Shown: positions 1-7,192, counted from the stretch's first letter. The stretch: DNA of 8,423 nucleotides from CALGLS01 sp047626155 (GCA_047626155.1 JBLHRR010000193.1:1-8423); one strand, 5' to 3'. A program made the numbers and translations. The notes: generated by a model from the letters alone, not told the origin.

Positions 1-102
1 CATAAGATCTCTTTTTCAGGTATTAATATTCCGTCAGGTATGTATTTCTTAGCTGTTGAAAAACATGGCAAACGAAACTCCGTACCCATTATAGTAGAGT
101 AA
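1..102 (+). CDS. C-terminal end of a T9SS-sorted secreted protein (partial)
   Basis: The window opens inside a reading frame (frame 1) that runs 33 codons to TAA at 100-102. The visible end contains the segment INIPSGMYFLAVEKHGKR followed by a short hydrophobic tail PIIVE. The pattern [L/I]-P-S-G-[I/M]-Y-F-[L/V]-x-[V/L] followed by a basic turn and a final beta strand is the hallmark of the T9SS type A C-terminal sorting domain, which directs cargo through the outer membrane and is then cleaved. The dehydrogenase downstream ends in a comparable segment (LSSGIYFVELKT, then VVKRIVKK). The last residues (IIVE) lack the usual terminal lysine or arginine. The catalytic or structural part of the protein lies outside the window, so its function cannot be named. 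Confidence 0.75.
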   Translation, partial: HKISFSGINIPSGMYFLAVEKHGKRNSVPIIVE

Positions 103-117
103 TATTTTTAGAATTGA

Positions 118-251
118 AATACCTAGTAACAACAAAAAATTAACTTCTCGATTTGGAAACGATTATATAAATCAAAATGACCAAAGGGAGAGTGATTTAT
201 ATAATCGTTTCCACCAAAGAAATCGGGAAATTGTTTTTTGTGTAATACCTA
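118..251 (+). mobile_element. MITE-like structured palindromic repeat, copy 1
   Basis: This stretch is repeated with few changes at 7193-7324. Its core is a perfect 20-bp inverted repeat, arms 155-174 (ggaaacgattatataaatca) and 193-212, around an 18-nt loop (175-192). An outer stem, 147-154 with 220-227, contains one T148/G226 pair that would be a G-U wobble in plus-strand RNA. A 7-nt bulge, ACCAAAG (213-219), separates the stems, and the same heptamer sits in the loop (180-186). Palindromic similarity continues weakly to the ends (caaaaaattaac versus the complement of ttgttttttg). The 8-bp direct repeat AATACCTA lies at both edges (118-125 and 244-251), as a target-site duplication would. 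There is no coding capacity of note. It ends about 50 bp before the start codon at 301, so it probably lies in that gene's promoter or 5' leader. That it is a repeat is seen directly; mobility and regulatory function are inferred. Confidence 0.7.
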
Positions 252-300
252 TTGTTTAATTTCGCCCGAGAATTCCCTAATTATTAAAAAACTATTAACA

Positions 301-2133
301 ATGAATAAAATATTATCCATCGCCCTCCTCAGTTTCATTCTATGCACCGCAAATGCGCAGATGATAGAACTGGAAACCTATGCCACTGGCTTCAATAATC
401 CTTTAGATATTACCCATGCTGGTGATGACAGACTTTTTATCGCAGAGCAGGGTGGTAAAATAAAAATAATAGATGCGACAGGTACCACATTATCTACGCC
501 CTTCATAGACCTGGCAAGTGTAATTGTTAGCCCAGCTAATCAAGATGAAAGAGGATTGTTAGGTCTGGCTTTCCATCCGGATTATGTAAATAACGGCTAT
601 TTCTTTGTCAATTATGTAACGCCATCTTCTGTCTCCAAAATAGTGAGGTACAGCAGAGATGCTGGCAATGCAAATTTAGCAGACCCAAGTAGTGCTCTAG
701 AGATCCTGTCTGTTCAACAACCTACCTGGAACCACAATGGCGGCGGAATCAAATTCGGCCCAGATGGTTATCTGTACATCGGTTTTGGTGACGGAGGTTC
801 TGGAAACGACCCTTGGAATAATTCGCAGAACACTTCAGTAATGTTGGGTAAGATGCTAAGAATAGATATTGACAATGGCTCACCTTATTCTATTCCAGCG
901 GATAATCCTTTTGTAAATGATGCGGATGTTTTGGACGAAATATGGGCAGTTGGTCTTAGAAATCCATGGCGTTTTTCTTTCGACAGAAGTACTGGTGATC
1001 TTTGGATAGGGGATGTTGGTCAAAACGAATGGGAGGAAATTGATTTTCAACTTGCCTCCAGTCCAGGAGGAGAAAACTACGGCTGGCGTTGTTATGAAGG
1101 AACAGAATTTACAGGAAACAACCCTCAGTCTGAATGCAATGGAGATTATGTCGATCCTATTTTTCAAGAACAACAGATGGGCTTCTCAGGTGCTTGTTCT
1201 ATCACGGGAGGTTTTGTTTATAGAGGTACAGAAAACCCAGACCTTATAGGTAAATACATCGCAACAGATTTATGTACAGGTGATTTTTATCTCATAAGTC
1301 CTGATGGAAGTGGAGGTTGGACTAATGCTCAAGACGATGATGTACAAGGAGGAATTTCTTCTTTTGGTGAGGATTTTAATGGTGAATTATATTGTTGTCG
1401 TCATAGTACTGGCCAAGTTTATAATATAAACGCCAATGTTTGTGCAGGGCTGGCAACGATTATAGAGGTGACAAGTCAACCTTGTGACGGACAAGGGAAT
1501 GGAAGTGCTACGGTTACGACTACAGGTGGTACTCCTCCTTATTCTACAAGCTCTGGTTTAGACTTAGATGACATTGCTCCAGGTGATTATAACATTACTA
1601 TTACGGATGCTTTAGGCTGTGAGAACAACGAATCGTTCACCATTAATACGCTTCCTATTCCTTCGCCTACTTTTACAGTAAATGGAAGTGAGCTAACGGT
1701 GCTTGCTACTTATACCACTTACCAATGGTTGCTAAACGGAACGGAAATTACAGGAGCAACAAGTTCTGTATTCACCGCTTCTGAGAATGGCGATTATTCT
1801 GTTTTTGTTACGGGTAGTAATGGTTGTAGCAATACTTCAGCAGAAATGACAGTTACGCTGACAGATGTTGGATACATTGAGGCCTTAGAGAATTTTATGA
1901 TTACTCCAAGTCCTTTTGAAAAGAATATTTCAATAACAATAAAATTACAGCAAGCTACTGATTTTGAAATTTCTATTTTAAACAATAACGGAAAACGCGT
2001 ATTCTTCAAGCAAATGAATGGAGCGGAGCAATACGTAGAATCTCTTGATTTGAAATCATTATCAAGCGGAATCTATTTTGTTGAATTGAAGACAGAGACG
2101 GGTAGTGTGGTGAAGCGAATAGTGAAGAAGTAA
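301..2133 (+). CDS. Secreted glucose/sorbosone dehydrogenase-like (PQQ-type beta-propeller) protein with T9SS sorting domain
   Basis: 610 residues. The frame is open from a TTG at 238, but the ATG at 301 begins a clear Sec signal peptide (MNKILSIALLSFILCTANA/Q) with no lipobox, so 301 is preferred. Residues about 25-380 match the glucose/sorbosone dehydrogenase (GSDH) six-bladed propeller: DERGLLGLAFHPDY (82-95), NHNGGGIKFGPDGYLYIGFGD (144-164), GLRNPWRFSFD (218-228), WIGDVGQNEWEEID (235-248), GENYGW (257-262) and GGFVYRG (303-309). His145 lies where soluble PQQ glucose dehydrogenases place the catalytic histidine, and Arg220 in LRNP is also conserved. In that family the enzyme oxidises sugars or sugar derivatives with PQQ; the real substrate and cofactor are not proven here. 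Residues about 381-448 resemble a SprB repeat (GGTPPYSTSS, PGDYNITITDALGC), and 455-520 form an Ig-like segment. Residues 527-610 are a type A T9SS sorting domain ending KRIVKK. The protein is therefore probably exported and processed at the cell surface. Confidence 0.9.
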   Translation: MNKILSIALLSFILCTANAQMIELETYATGFNNPLDITHAGDDRLFIAEQGGKIKIIDATGTTLSTPFIDLASVIVSPANQDERGLLGLAFHPDYVNNGYFFVNYVTPSSVSKIVRYSRDAGNANLADPSSALEILSVQQPTWNHNGGGIKFGPDGYLYIGFGDGGSGNDPWNNSQNTSVMLGKMLRIDIDNGSPYSIPADNPFVNDADVLDEIWAVGLRNPWRFSFDRSTGDLWIGDVGQNEWEEIDFQLASSPGGENYGWRCYEGTEFTGNNPQSECNGDYVDPIFQEQQMGFSGACSITGGFVYRGTENPDLIGKYIATDLCTGDFYLISPDGSGGWTNAQDDDVQGGISSFGEDFNGELYCCRHSTGQVYNINANVCAGLATIIEVTSQPCDGQGNGSATVTTTGGTPPYSTSSGLDLDDIAPGDYNITITDALGCENNESFTINTLPIPSPTFTVNGSELTVLATYTTYQWLLNGTEITGATSSVFTASENGDYSVFVTGSNGCSNTSAEMTVTLTDVGYIEALENFMITPSPFEKNISITIKLQQATDFEISILNNNGKRVFFKQMNGAEQYVESLDLKSLSSGIYFVELKTETGSVVKRIVKK

Positions 2134-2159
2134 TATAAGTTTTCTGCTTTTAAGAATAA

Positions 2160-2197
2160 AAAAAATGCTGCCCAGTTTCGACTGGGCAGCATTTTTT
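2160..2197. terminator. Bidirectional intrinsic terminator with UUCG loop
   Basis: A perfect 17-bp inverted repeat (2160-2176 with 2181-2197) encloses the tetraloop ttcg. The core is tgctgcccagt, with an A-run on its left side and a T-run on its right. It lies 26 bp after the dehydrogenase stop codon and 17 bp after the VOC gene's stop codon when read from the other side. The A/T flanks give a U-tract in both directions, so one hairpin can end both convergent transcripts. Confidence 0.93.
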
Positions 2198-2214
2198 ATG
2201 ATTACAAAGTTGGA

Positions 2215-2894
2215 CTAGTCAGCGTTTTCTGGACTTATGTCAAGTTTATAATTTTGATAGTTTACAATATAGCTTTTCTGCTCTACCAAAATATCCACTT
2301 GAAAAGCAGAAGGAAAAGCCTTGTCACCACGTGGATACCAATTCCGTTTATCCCCGTTTATACAAATGAAAAGCCCATGCTCTCCGCCTATGGTACAAAA
2401 GCTGTCCATGCTGCCACTGTACTGAGGTAACCCACATTTCTTTTGTAATTGCTGAAAAATAGGCTCAATATCAGAAGTAACTAATCCGATCTCAGATATT
2501 TCCAACAATGAATTTACATTAAAAACTTCATCGCTCGGATTGTTCAATCTATTCCGTCCTATTAACTCCACAATGTTCTGATCCGGATCATAAAAGTATA
2601 GGGCATTGGCATTCCAAAAGTCAAAATGCTGGATTTCAGTTTCTCCATCTTTAAGAATGGAAACACGTTCTTTTAGCCAATGGTGGGCTTCATTGATTTG
2701 ATTGCAGGGTACATTAATGGCAAAATGATAGGGCGTTGACGTCTTACGTTTTTCTATTGTTAGAATGGAATGGCCTATTTGGAAAGAAAGGGAAGCTGCT
2801 GTTTTTTTTTTAGATTTAAGCCAAGTATGTTGCCATAGAACTCTTCCATTGGAGGAAGATTAGTGGTGAATATTTTTAGACTTTTAAAGTGCAT
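2215..2894 (-). pseudogene. Two-module VOC (glyoxalase/extradiol-dioxygenase fold) protein, frame broken at a poly-A tract
   Basis: The gene reads from ATG at 2894-2892 to TAG at 2217-2215. The first frame gives MHFKSLKIFTTNLPPMEE, then FYGNILGLNLKKK, a typical opening beta-alpha unit of the VOC superfamily. At a run of ten A in the coding strand (plus-strand T at 2802-2811) that frame reaches a TAG within a few codons. One extra A (or two fewer) would join it to TAASLSFQIGHSILTIEK, then YHFAINVP, FDFWNANALYFYDPDQNIVELIGR (first module) and ISEIGLVTSDIEPIFQQLQ ... GDKRNWYPRG (second module). The repaired product would be 226 residues, a usual length for a two-module VOC protein. Such proteins are metal-dependent lyases, dioxygenases or resistance proteins; the substrate is unknown. 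A GTG at 2571 could start only the second half. The break could be a pseudogene, a phase-variable or slippery tract, or a homopolymer read error; both halves look well conserved, which favours a recent change or an error. Confidence 0.8.
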
Positions 2895-3185
2895 GTCTTA
2901 ATAATATTTTTATTTATTTAGGAGCAAAAGAAACTGAAACTCCCACGGTATAGTACCGCGTTAGAAGGCCACGATATAGTGGCGGGCTGGGAGTGGCAAA
3001 TCATGAGGGCGCAGGAGCCGGCCTGAGTAGGAGAGCCTTTGATTTGGCTAGGCTTTTGCCTGCTTTTTGCCAATGAAAAAGTAGGTCGCCGAAGGCCCAT
3101 CGAAAAGCGTAACTTTAAAGACAAGTCTTATGACAAGTCAAGATCGCACCATTAAGGGCTACTCTGTAATTGTAAAAAAAAAACA
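2895..3185. other. GC-rich intergenic stretch without a convincing gene
   Basis: Between the VOC start and the dnaE stop lies DNA that is visibly richer in G and C than the flanking genes, especially 2940-3100. A 68-codon minus-strand frame at 2918-3124 has a biased, low-complexity look (Ser/Lys/Arg/Pro-rich), no family motif and no start signal, and I do not regard it as a gene. The stretch contains a folded module at 2939-2994, the near-repeats ggcttttgcc and gctttttgcc (about 3050-3071), and the direct repeat gacaagtc (3120-3127 and 3132-3139, separated by ttat). A run of ten A at 3174-3183 gives a T-run on the minus strand two bases past the dnaE stop codon. No strong hairpin precedes it, so it is at best a weak terminator for dnaE. 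The block looks like dispersed intergenic repeat material. Confidence 0.5.
2939..2994. repeat. Three-way-junction inverted repeat
   Basis: A 7-bp closing stem (actccca at 2939-2945 with tgggagt at 2988-2994) encloses two separate small hairpins. The first is cggta-tag-taccg (2946-2958), stacked directly on the closing stem. The second is gccac-gatata-gtggc (2968-2983). All three stems are perfectly complementary and share a tatag element in or next to the loops. It lies about 45 bp upstream of the VOC start on the minus strand, so it could be in that gene's leader, or it could be a nested palindromic repeat unit. The pairing is seen directly; any function is unknown. Confidence 0.5.
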
Positions 3186-6100
3186 TCACCCATTCACCTT
3201 ATACAAAATCCCTCTAGAATCCAACTCCTTCAAAAAATCCCCATCAACCTTCACCTTCCGTTCCTGCGATACGAACTTTATCTTATTCTGATTCGTCCGA
3301 TCCATCAAGGTCATTTTCAACTTATGCTGCCCTTTACTCTTCTTACATAATTTATCAAGATTCGTAATAAACTCCTCCGTCAAATCCTCAAGAGGTAATT
3401 TCAACACAATAGATTCCGTCATTTCTTTACCGATACTGTCCAGTTGGCGCACCTCCTGAATTTTTAGTTGAAACTCCTCTGAGTTATACCGTTTCTGATA
3501 TTTAGCGGTGATGAATAAAACCTCACCCGGCTCAAAAAGGTGTTTGAATTTTTTATAATCCTCACTGAAAAGTGGAAACTCTAAAGTCTCGTTATAATCC
3601 TGAATGGAGAACAATCCCCAGCCCGTTCCTTTTTTGGAAATACGATGTTGGGCGGTCGTTACAATGGCGGCAAGTTTCACCTGTTGTCCTTTGAATTGCT
3701 CCAAGCGATCAATAGTACAACTTGTAAAATTATTAACCTCCAATTTGTAATCGTCCAACGGATGTCCAGAAATATAAATCCCAGTTACCTCTTTTTCACG
3801 AGTCAGTTTTTCAATTAAAGACCATTGCTTAGCGTCCTGCGGAATCTTTGGCGTAGGAATCATCCCATCTTCAGAATCACCAAATAGAGAAATCGAAGCC
3901 TGTGCTTTTTGTGCCTGCCAGGCGTTTCCAAATTTCAAAACATGTTCCATGAAAGTGTCATATTTCTCAGAAGGAGAAAAGAACGTAGAGCGATCTATTT
4001 CTTTGAAACAATCAAAGGCACCACCCAAAATCAAACTTTCCGTCACTCGTTTATTCAAGGCTTGCGGGTTCAATCGACGAACCAAATCGAAGACGTCTGC
4101 GAATAATCCATTTTCATTTCGTTCTTCTAAAATCAGTTCTACCGGTCCAACTCCAACACCTTTCAAAGCAGACATTCCAAAACGAATTTCTCCTTTTTTA
4201 TTTACAGAGAAATCAGAAAAGGATTCATTGATGTCCGGTCCTAGTACGACGAGATTCATGCGCACACATTCCCGTAAGAAAAAAGTAACCTTCGTAATAT
4301 CACTCTTATTGTGGGTCAGTACCGATGCCATAAACTCGGCAGGGTAGTGGGCTTTTAGGTATGCCGTCTGGAAGGCAATAAAAGCATAGCAAGTAGAGTG
4401 CGATTTGTTGAAGGCATAAGAAGCAAAGGCTTCCCAATCCGTCCAAATCTTTTTGACGACCTCTTCTGGGTGACCATTCTTTTGACAACCCTCTAGGAAG
4501 GTCGGCCACATCTTATCAATGATCGATTTCTTCTTCTTACCCATTGCCTTACGCAAACTATCCGCTTCGCCTTTGGAGAAGTTCGCCAGCTTTTGCGAAA
4601 GCAACATTACTTGCTCCTGGTAGACGGTAATACCATAGGTCTCCGACAGATATTCTTCCATGTCCGGAAGGTCATAGGAGATGGCTTCCTTTCCGTTTTT
4701 ACGAGCTACGAAGTTAGGGATGTAGGCCAATGGACCAGGCCGATACAATGCGTTCATCGCAATCAAATCCTCAAATTTCGTTGGGATTAATTCCCTCATA
4801 TATTTCTGCATTCCCGTACTCTCATACTGGAAAACCCCAACGGTTTCTCCTCGCTGGAAAAGTTTATAAGTCAACTCATCTTCTAGTGGGATGAGGTCAG
4901 GATCGATGTCAACGCCCTGTGTTTGTTTAGCTAATATGGTGGCATCCTTAATGATGGATAGGGTTTTTAATCCAAGGAAATCCATCTTCAAAAGGCCGGC
5001 ATCTTCTGCTACGGAGTTGTCAAATTGGGTAACCAATAAATCCGAATCCTTTGCGACTGTTACCGGAACATAGTTGGTAATGTCTCCCGGCGTAATGATA
5101 ACTCCACAAGCGTGAATCCCCGTGTTTCGAACCGAGCCTTCCAGTTTTACCGCCGTTTGAATCAGCTGCGCATGAATACCACTACCTTCTGCCAGCGCTC
5201 TAAAGTTGTAAGCTTTTTCAACATCCTCCGAGTTCATTTTGCCTTTCAATTTGGCATCAATATCACCAGGAGCAAGTACTTGTTTTAGGGTTGCCCCCAA
5301 TTGTAAGGGGAATGTTTTAGCAATCGTATCTACCTCTGGAAGTGGGACGTCTAACACTCGTCCTACATCTCGCAAAGAAGATTTTGCCGCCATCGAACCA
5401 TAGGTGATAATCTGCGCCACCTGGTTTCGGCCATATTTTTCAATAACGTAATCTATAACTTTCGAGCGACCTACATCATCAAAATCAATATCAATATCGG
5501 GCATGGACACACGTTCCGGGTTTAGGAAACGCTCAAAAAGTAAGTCGTACTTAATAGGATCAATATTGGTAATCCCGTTGCAATAAGCTACAGCCGATCC
5601 CGCTGCCGATCCACGACCCGGACCTACGGAAACGCCCATCTTTCGGGCGGTATGCGTAAAATCCTGAACGATCAGAAAGTAACCAGGATATCCAGAAGCC
5701 TTAATTACATCCAACTCAAAATCCAAACGTTCTTGAATTTTTTGAGTCATGACGGGGTATCGTTGCTTGGCGCCCATGTAGGTCAAGTGCCGCAAATATT
5801 CATCCTGTGTTTTGAAGCCTTCCGGCAATGGAAAAGCAGGCAAGAGTACATCACGAGCCAATTCGAGTGTTTCGATTTTGTCGTAAATCTCCATGGTATT
5901 CGCAATCGACTCCGGCACATCTAGGAAGAGGTCGGACATTTCCTTTTGCGTTTTAAAATAGAAATCCGAACTCGGAAATTTGAAACGGTTAGGCTTGTCA
6001 ATAGTAGATGCAGTATTGATACACAACAAGATATCGTGAGACGAATAATCCTCTTCTTCAACATAATGAGAGTCATTGGTCGCAATAACTTTTACATTAT

Positions 6101-6722
6101 GCTTTTTAGCAAAGCCCAATAAAACCTGATTGATGTCTTCTTGGCTAACTCCCAATTGGTCAATGTTTTCCAAGCCTCGGTGACGCTGAATCTCGATGTA
6201 GTAATCATCGCCAAAAACGTCCAACCACCACTTCAAAAGCTTTTCTGCTTTCTCATTGTCACCACTCAGAATGGCCTGTGGCACCTCCGCACCAATGCAG
6301 CAACTGGATGCAATTAATCCCTCAGAGTATTTTACCAAAAGCTCTTTGTCAATTCGTGGATACTTAGAATACAATCCTTCGATAAAACCAAGCGAACACA
6401 ACTTCGTCAGATTCTCATAACCCTTTCTGTTCTTCGCCAGCAACAACTGATGATAACGTTTGTCTTTTTCTCCCTTGGCTCTTGAAAAGGATTTTATATG
6501 TCGGTCTTCTACCAGATAAAATTCACAACCAATCATCGGTTTCAATCCCCGTTTACTAGCTTCAGAAACGAATTTGAAAGCTCCAAACATATTTCCGTGA
6601 TCGGTAAGGGCAACTCCCTTTTGGCCGTCCGCAACGGCCTTGTCCATCATGATAGCGATGTCAGAGGCTCCGTCGAGCAGCGAGTATTGAGTGTGGCAGT
6701 GGAGGTGGCAAAAATCTGGCAT
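3186..6722 (-). CDS. dnaE: DNA polymerase III alpha subunit (DnaE)
   Basis: 1178 residues, start ATG at 6722 (MPDFCHLHCHTQYSLLDG), stop TGA at 3188-3186. It is the replicative polymerase that extends DNA in the holoenzyme. The N-terminal PHP domain (about 1-220) retains a full-looking metal set: H8, H10, D17, H42 (TDHGNM), E67, H91, C142, D217 and H219 (NDSHY). The polymerase core follows: GPGRGSAAGS (367-376), the catalytic PDIDIDF with D409, D411 and D413, a third aspartate D581 in KMDFLGLKTL, YRPGPL (660-665), YGITVYQEQVM (696-706) and FNKSHSTCYA (771-780). A helix-hairpin-helix segment (about 848-866, GMSALKGVGVGP), a clamp-binding motif ending SLF (QASISLF, 941-947) and an OB fold (about 1015-1075) complete it. 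The length is close to that of the E. coli protein. The start context is A/T-rich without a Shine-Dalgarno sequence, as is usual in this phylum. The gene stands alone, divergent from the SDR gene; no frameshift or missing catalytic residue was seen. Confidence 0.98.
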   Translation of the reverse strand: MPDFCHLHCHTQYSLLDGASDIAIMMDKAVADGQKGVALTDHGNMFGAFKFVSEASKRGLKPMIGCEFYLVEDRHIKSFSRAKGEKDKRYHQLLLAKNRKGYENLTKLCSLGFIEGLYSKYPRIDKELLVKYSEGLIASSCCIGAEVPQAILSGDNEKAEKLLKWWLDVFGDDYYIEIQRHRGLENIDQLGVSQEDINQVLLGFAKKHNVKVIATNDSHYVEEEDYSSHDILLCINTASTIDKPNRFKFPSSDFYFKTQKEMSDLFLDVPESIANTMEIYDKIETLELARDVLLPAFPLPEGFKTQDEYLRHLTYMGAKQRYPVMTQKIQERLDFELDVIKASGYPGYFLIVQDFTHTARKMGVSVGPGRGSAAGSAVAYCNGITNIDPIKYDLLFERFLNPERVSMPDIDIDFDDVGRSKVIDYVIEKYGRNQVAQIITYGSMAAKSSLRDVGRVLDVPLPEVDTIAKTFPLQLGATLKQVLAPGDIDAKLKGKMNSEDVEKAYNFRALAEGSGIHAQLIQTAVKLEGSVRNTGIHACGVIITPGDITNYVPVTVAKDSDLLVTQFDNSVAEDAGLLKMDFLGLKTLSIIKDATILAKQTQGVDIDPDLIPLEDELTYKLFQRGETVGVFQYESTGMQKYMRELIPTKFEDLIAMNALYRPGPLAYIPNFVARKNGKEAISYDLPDMEEYLSETYGITVYQEQVMLLSQKLANFSKGEADSLRKAMGKKKKSIIDKMWPTFLEGCQKNGHPEEVVKKIWTDWEAFASYAFNKSHSTCYAFIAFQTAYLKAHYPAEFMASVLTHNKSDITKVTFFLRECVRMNLVVLGPDINESFSDFSVNKKGEIRFGMSALKGVGVGPVELILEERNENGLFADVFDLVRRLNPQALNKRVTESLILGGAFDCFKEIDRSTFFSPSEKYDTFMEHVLKFGNAWQAQKAQASISLFGDSEDGMIPTPKIPQDAKQWSLIEKLTREKEVTGIYISGHPLDDYKLEVNNFTSCTIDRLEQFKGQQVKLAAIVTTAQHRISKKGTGWGLFSIQDYNETLEFPLFSEDYKKFKHLFEPGEVLFITAKYQKRYNSEEFQLKIQEVRQLDSIGKEMTESIVLKLPLEDLTEEFITNLDKLCKKSKGQHKLKMTLMDRTNQNKIKFVSQERKVKVDGDFLKELDSRGILYKVNG

Positions 6723-7192
6723 GTGTCTATGTTTTTAATATCTACTCAGTTATGGCTTTTAGCTATTGGCAGCTAGTAGCTGGCTTTCCTATAACGCAAT
6801 AGTGGGAAGCTAACTACAATCTGCTAAAGGCCAACTGCCGAATAGTTGTATTTTTGTGGCGGCAAGTAGTGGCAGAGAAACAGTAATTTAAAACCCAAAC
6901 TAGCCCTTCATCCTTTGGCATTGCCAGGACTTTGGAGACATAGTTCCTTTGTTAATAGTTCGTTTTAATGCTGTTTCGTTGATGTGATTTTTCTCAAAAG
7001 TGGTAAGGAGTTGATTCTCTATCAGTTAGAAAAGGACTCCTTGCTATAGTCGTGAAGATAGGAAAAAATAGTTTTTTGTTCCCTTAAAAGGAACAGAAAG
7101 TTATGCACATTTAGTTTGGGGCAAATTATTCTGTTCTTAATTGATAATTTTCCCAAAAGACACTATTTAGAATAAAACCTAGTACCTTCGAA
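6723..7192. other. Divergent intergenic region upstream of dnaE
   Basis: No gene is supported here. Positions 6755-6780 contain tandem agct-rich words (tagctattggcagctagtagctgg), a degenerate repeat type. A TAttTTTG sequence at 6849-6856 matches the Bacteroidota -7 promoter consensus TAnnTTTG on the plus strand, but no TTG lies at the expected -33 distance, so it is a weak candidate. A minus-strand frame of about 40 codons ends at 6902-6900 (it includes LLTTFEKNHINETALKR) and is cut off by a stop at its 5' end near 7028; a neighbouring frame continues past it (SKVLAMPKDEG). These look like decayed coding or repeat remnants that I cannot name. Two hairpins are present: 7003-7011 with 7036-7044 (gtaaggagt/actccttgc, one wobble) and 7077-7082 with 7090-7095 (tgttcc/ggaaca). 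Neither is followed by a T-run. The dnaE promoter must lie here but I cannot place it. Confidence 0.45.

Noticed and set aside
149..240. Repeat hairpin as an intrinsic terminator
   Set aside because: The stem is A/T-rich in its inner part and the T-run starts several bases after the stem rather than directly against it. Both copies stand before genes rather than at the end of both neighbouring transcripts.
177..245. Micro-ORF of 22 codons (ATG at 177) inside repeat copy 1, a possible leader peptide
   Set aside because: Copy 2 has ACG in place of the ATG. The rest of the frame is kept only because the copies are nearly identical, and no ribosome site precedes it outside the stem.
238..300. 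TTG start at 238 extending the dehydrogenase by 21 residues
   Set aside because: The extension would place polar residues before a perfect signal peptide that begins at the ATG at 301, and it would overlap the end of the structured repeat.
2215..2571. Separate 118-residue gene starting at GTG 2571
   Set aside because: The frame stays open and conserved as VOC sequence far upstream of the GTG, up to the poly-A tract, so this is the second half of the split gene.
2918..3124. 68-codon minus-strand ORF in the GC-rich spacer
   Set aside because: Low-complexity composition, no recognisable motif, no start signal, and it covers palindromic repeat-like DNA.
3949..4347. 132-codon plus-strand ORF inside dnaE
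   Set aside because: It lies fully antisense to conserved dnaE codons and is Ser/Lys/Arg-rich without motifs; an antisense artefact, as are the other ORFs within 3186-6722.
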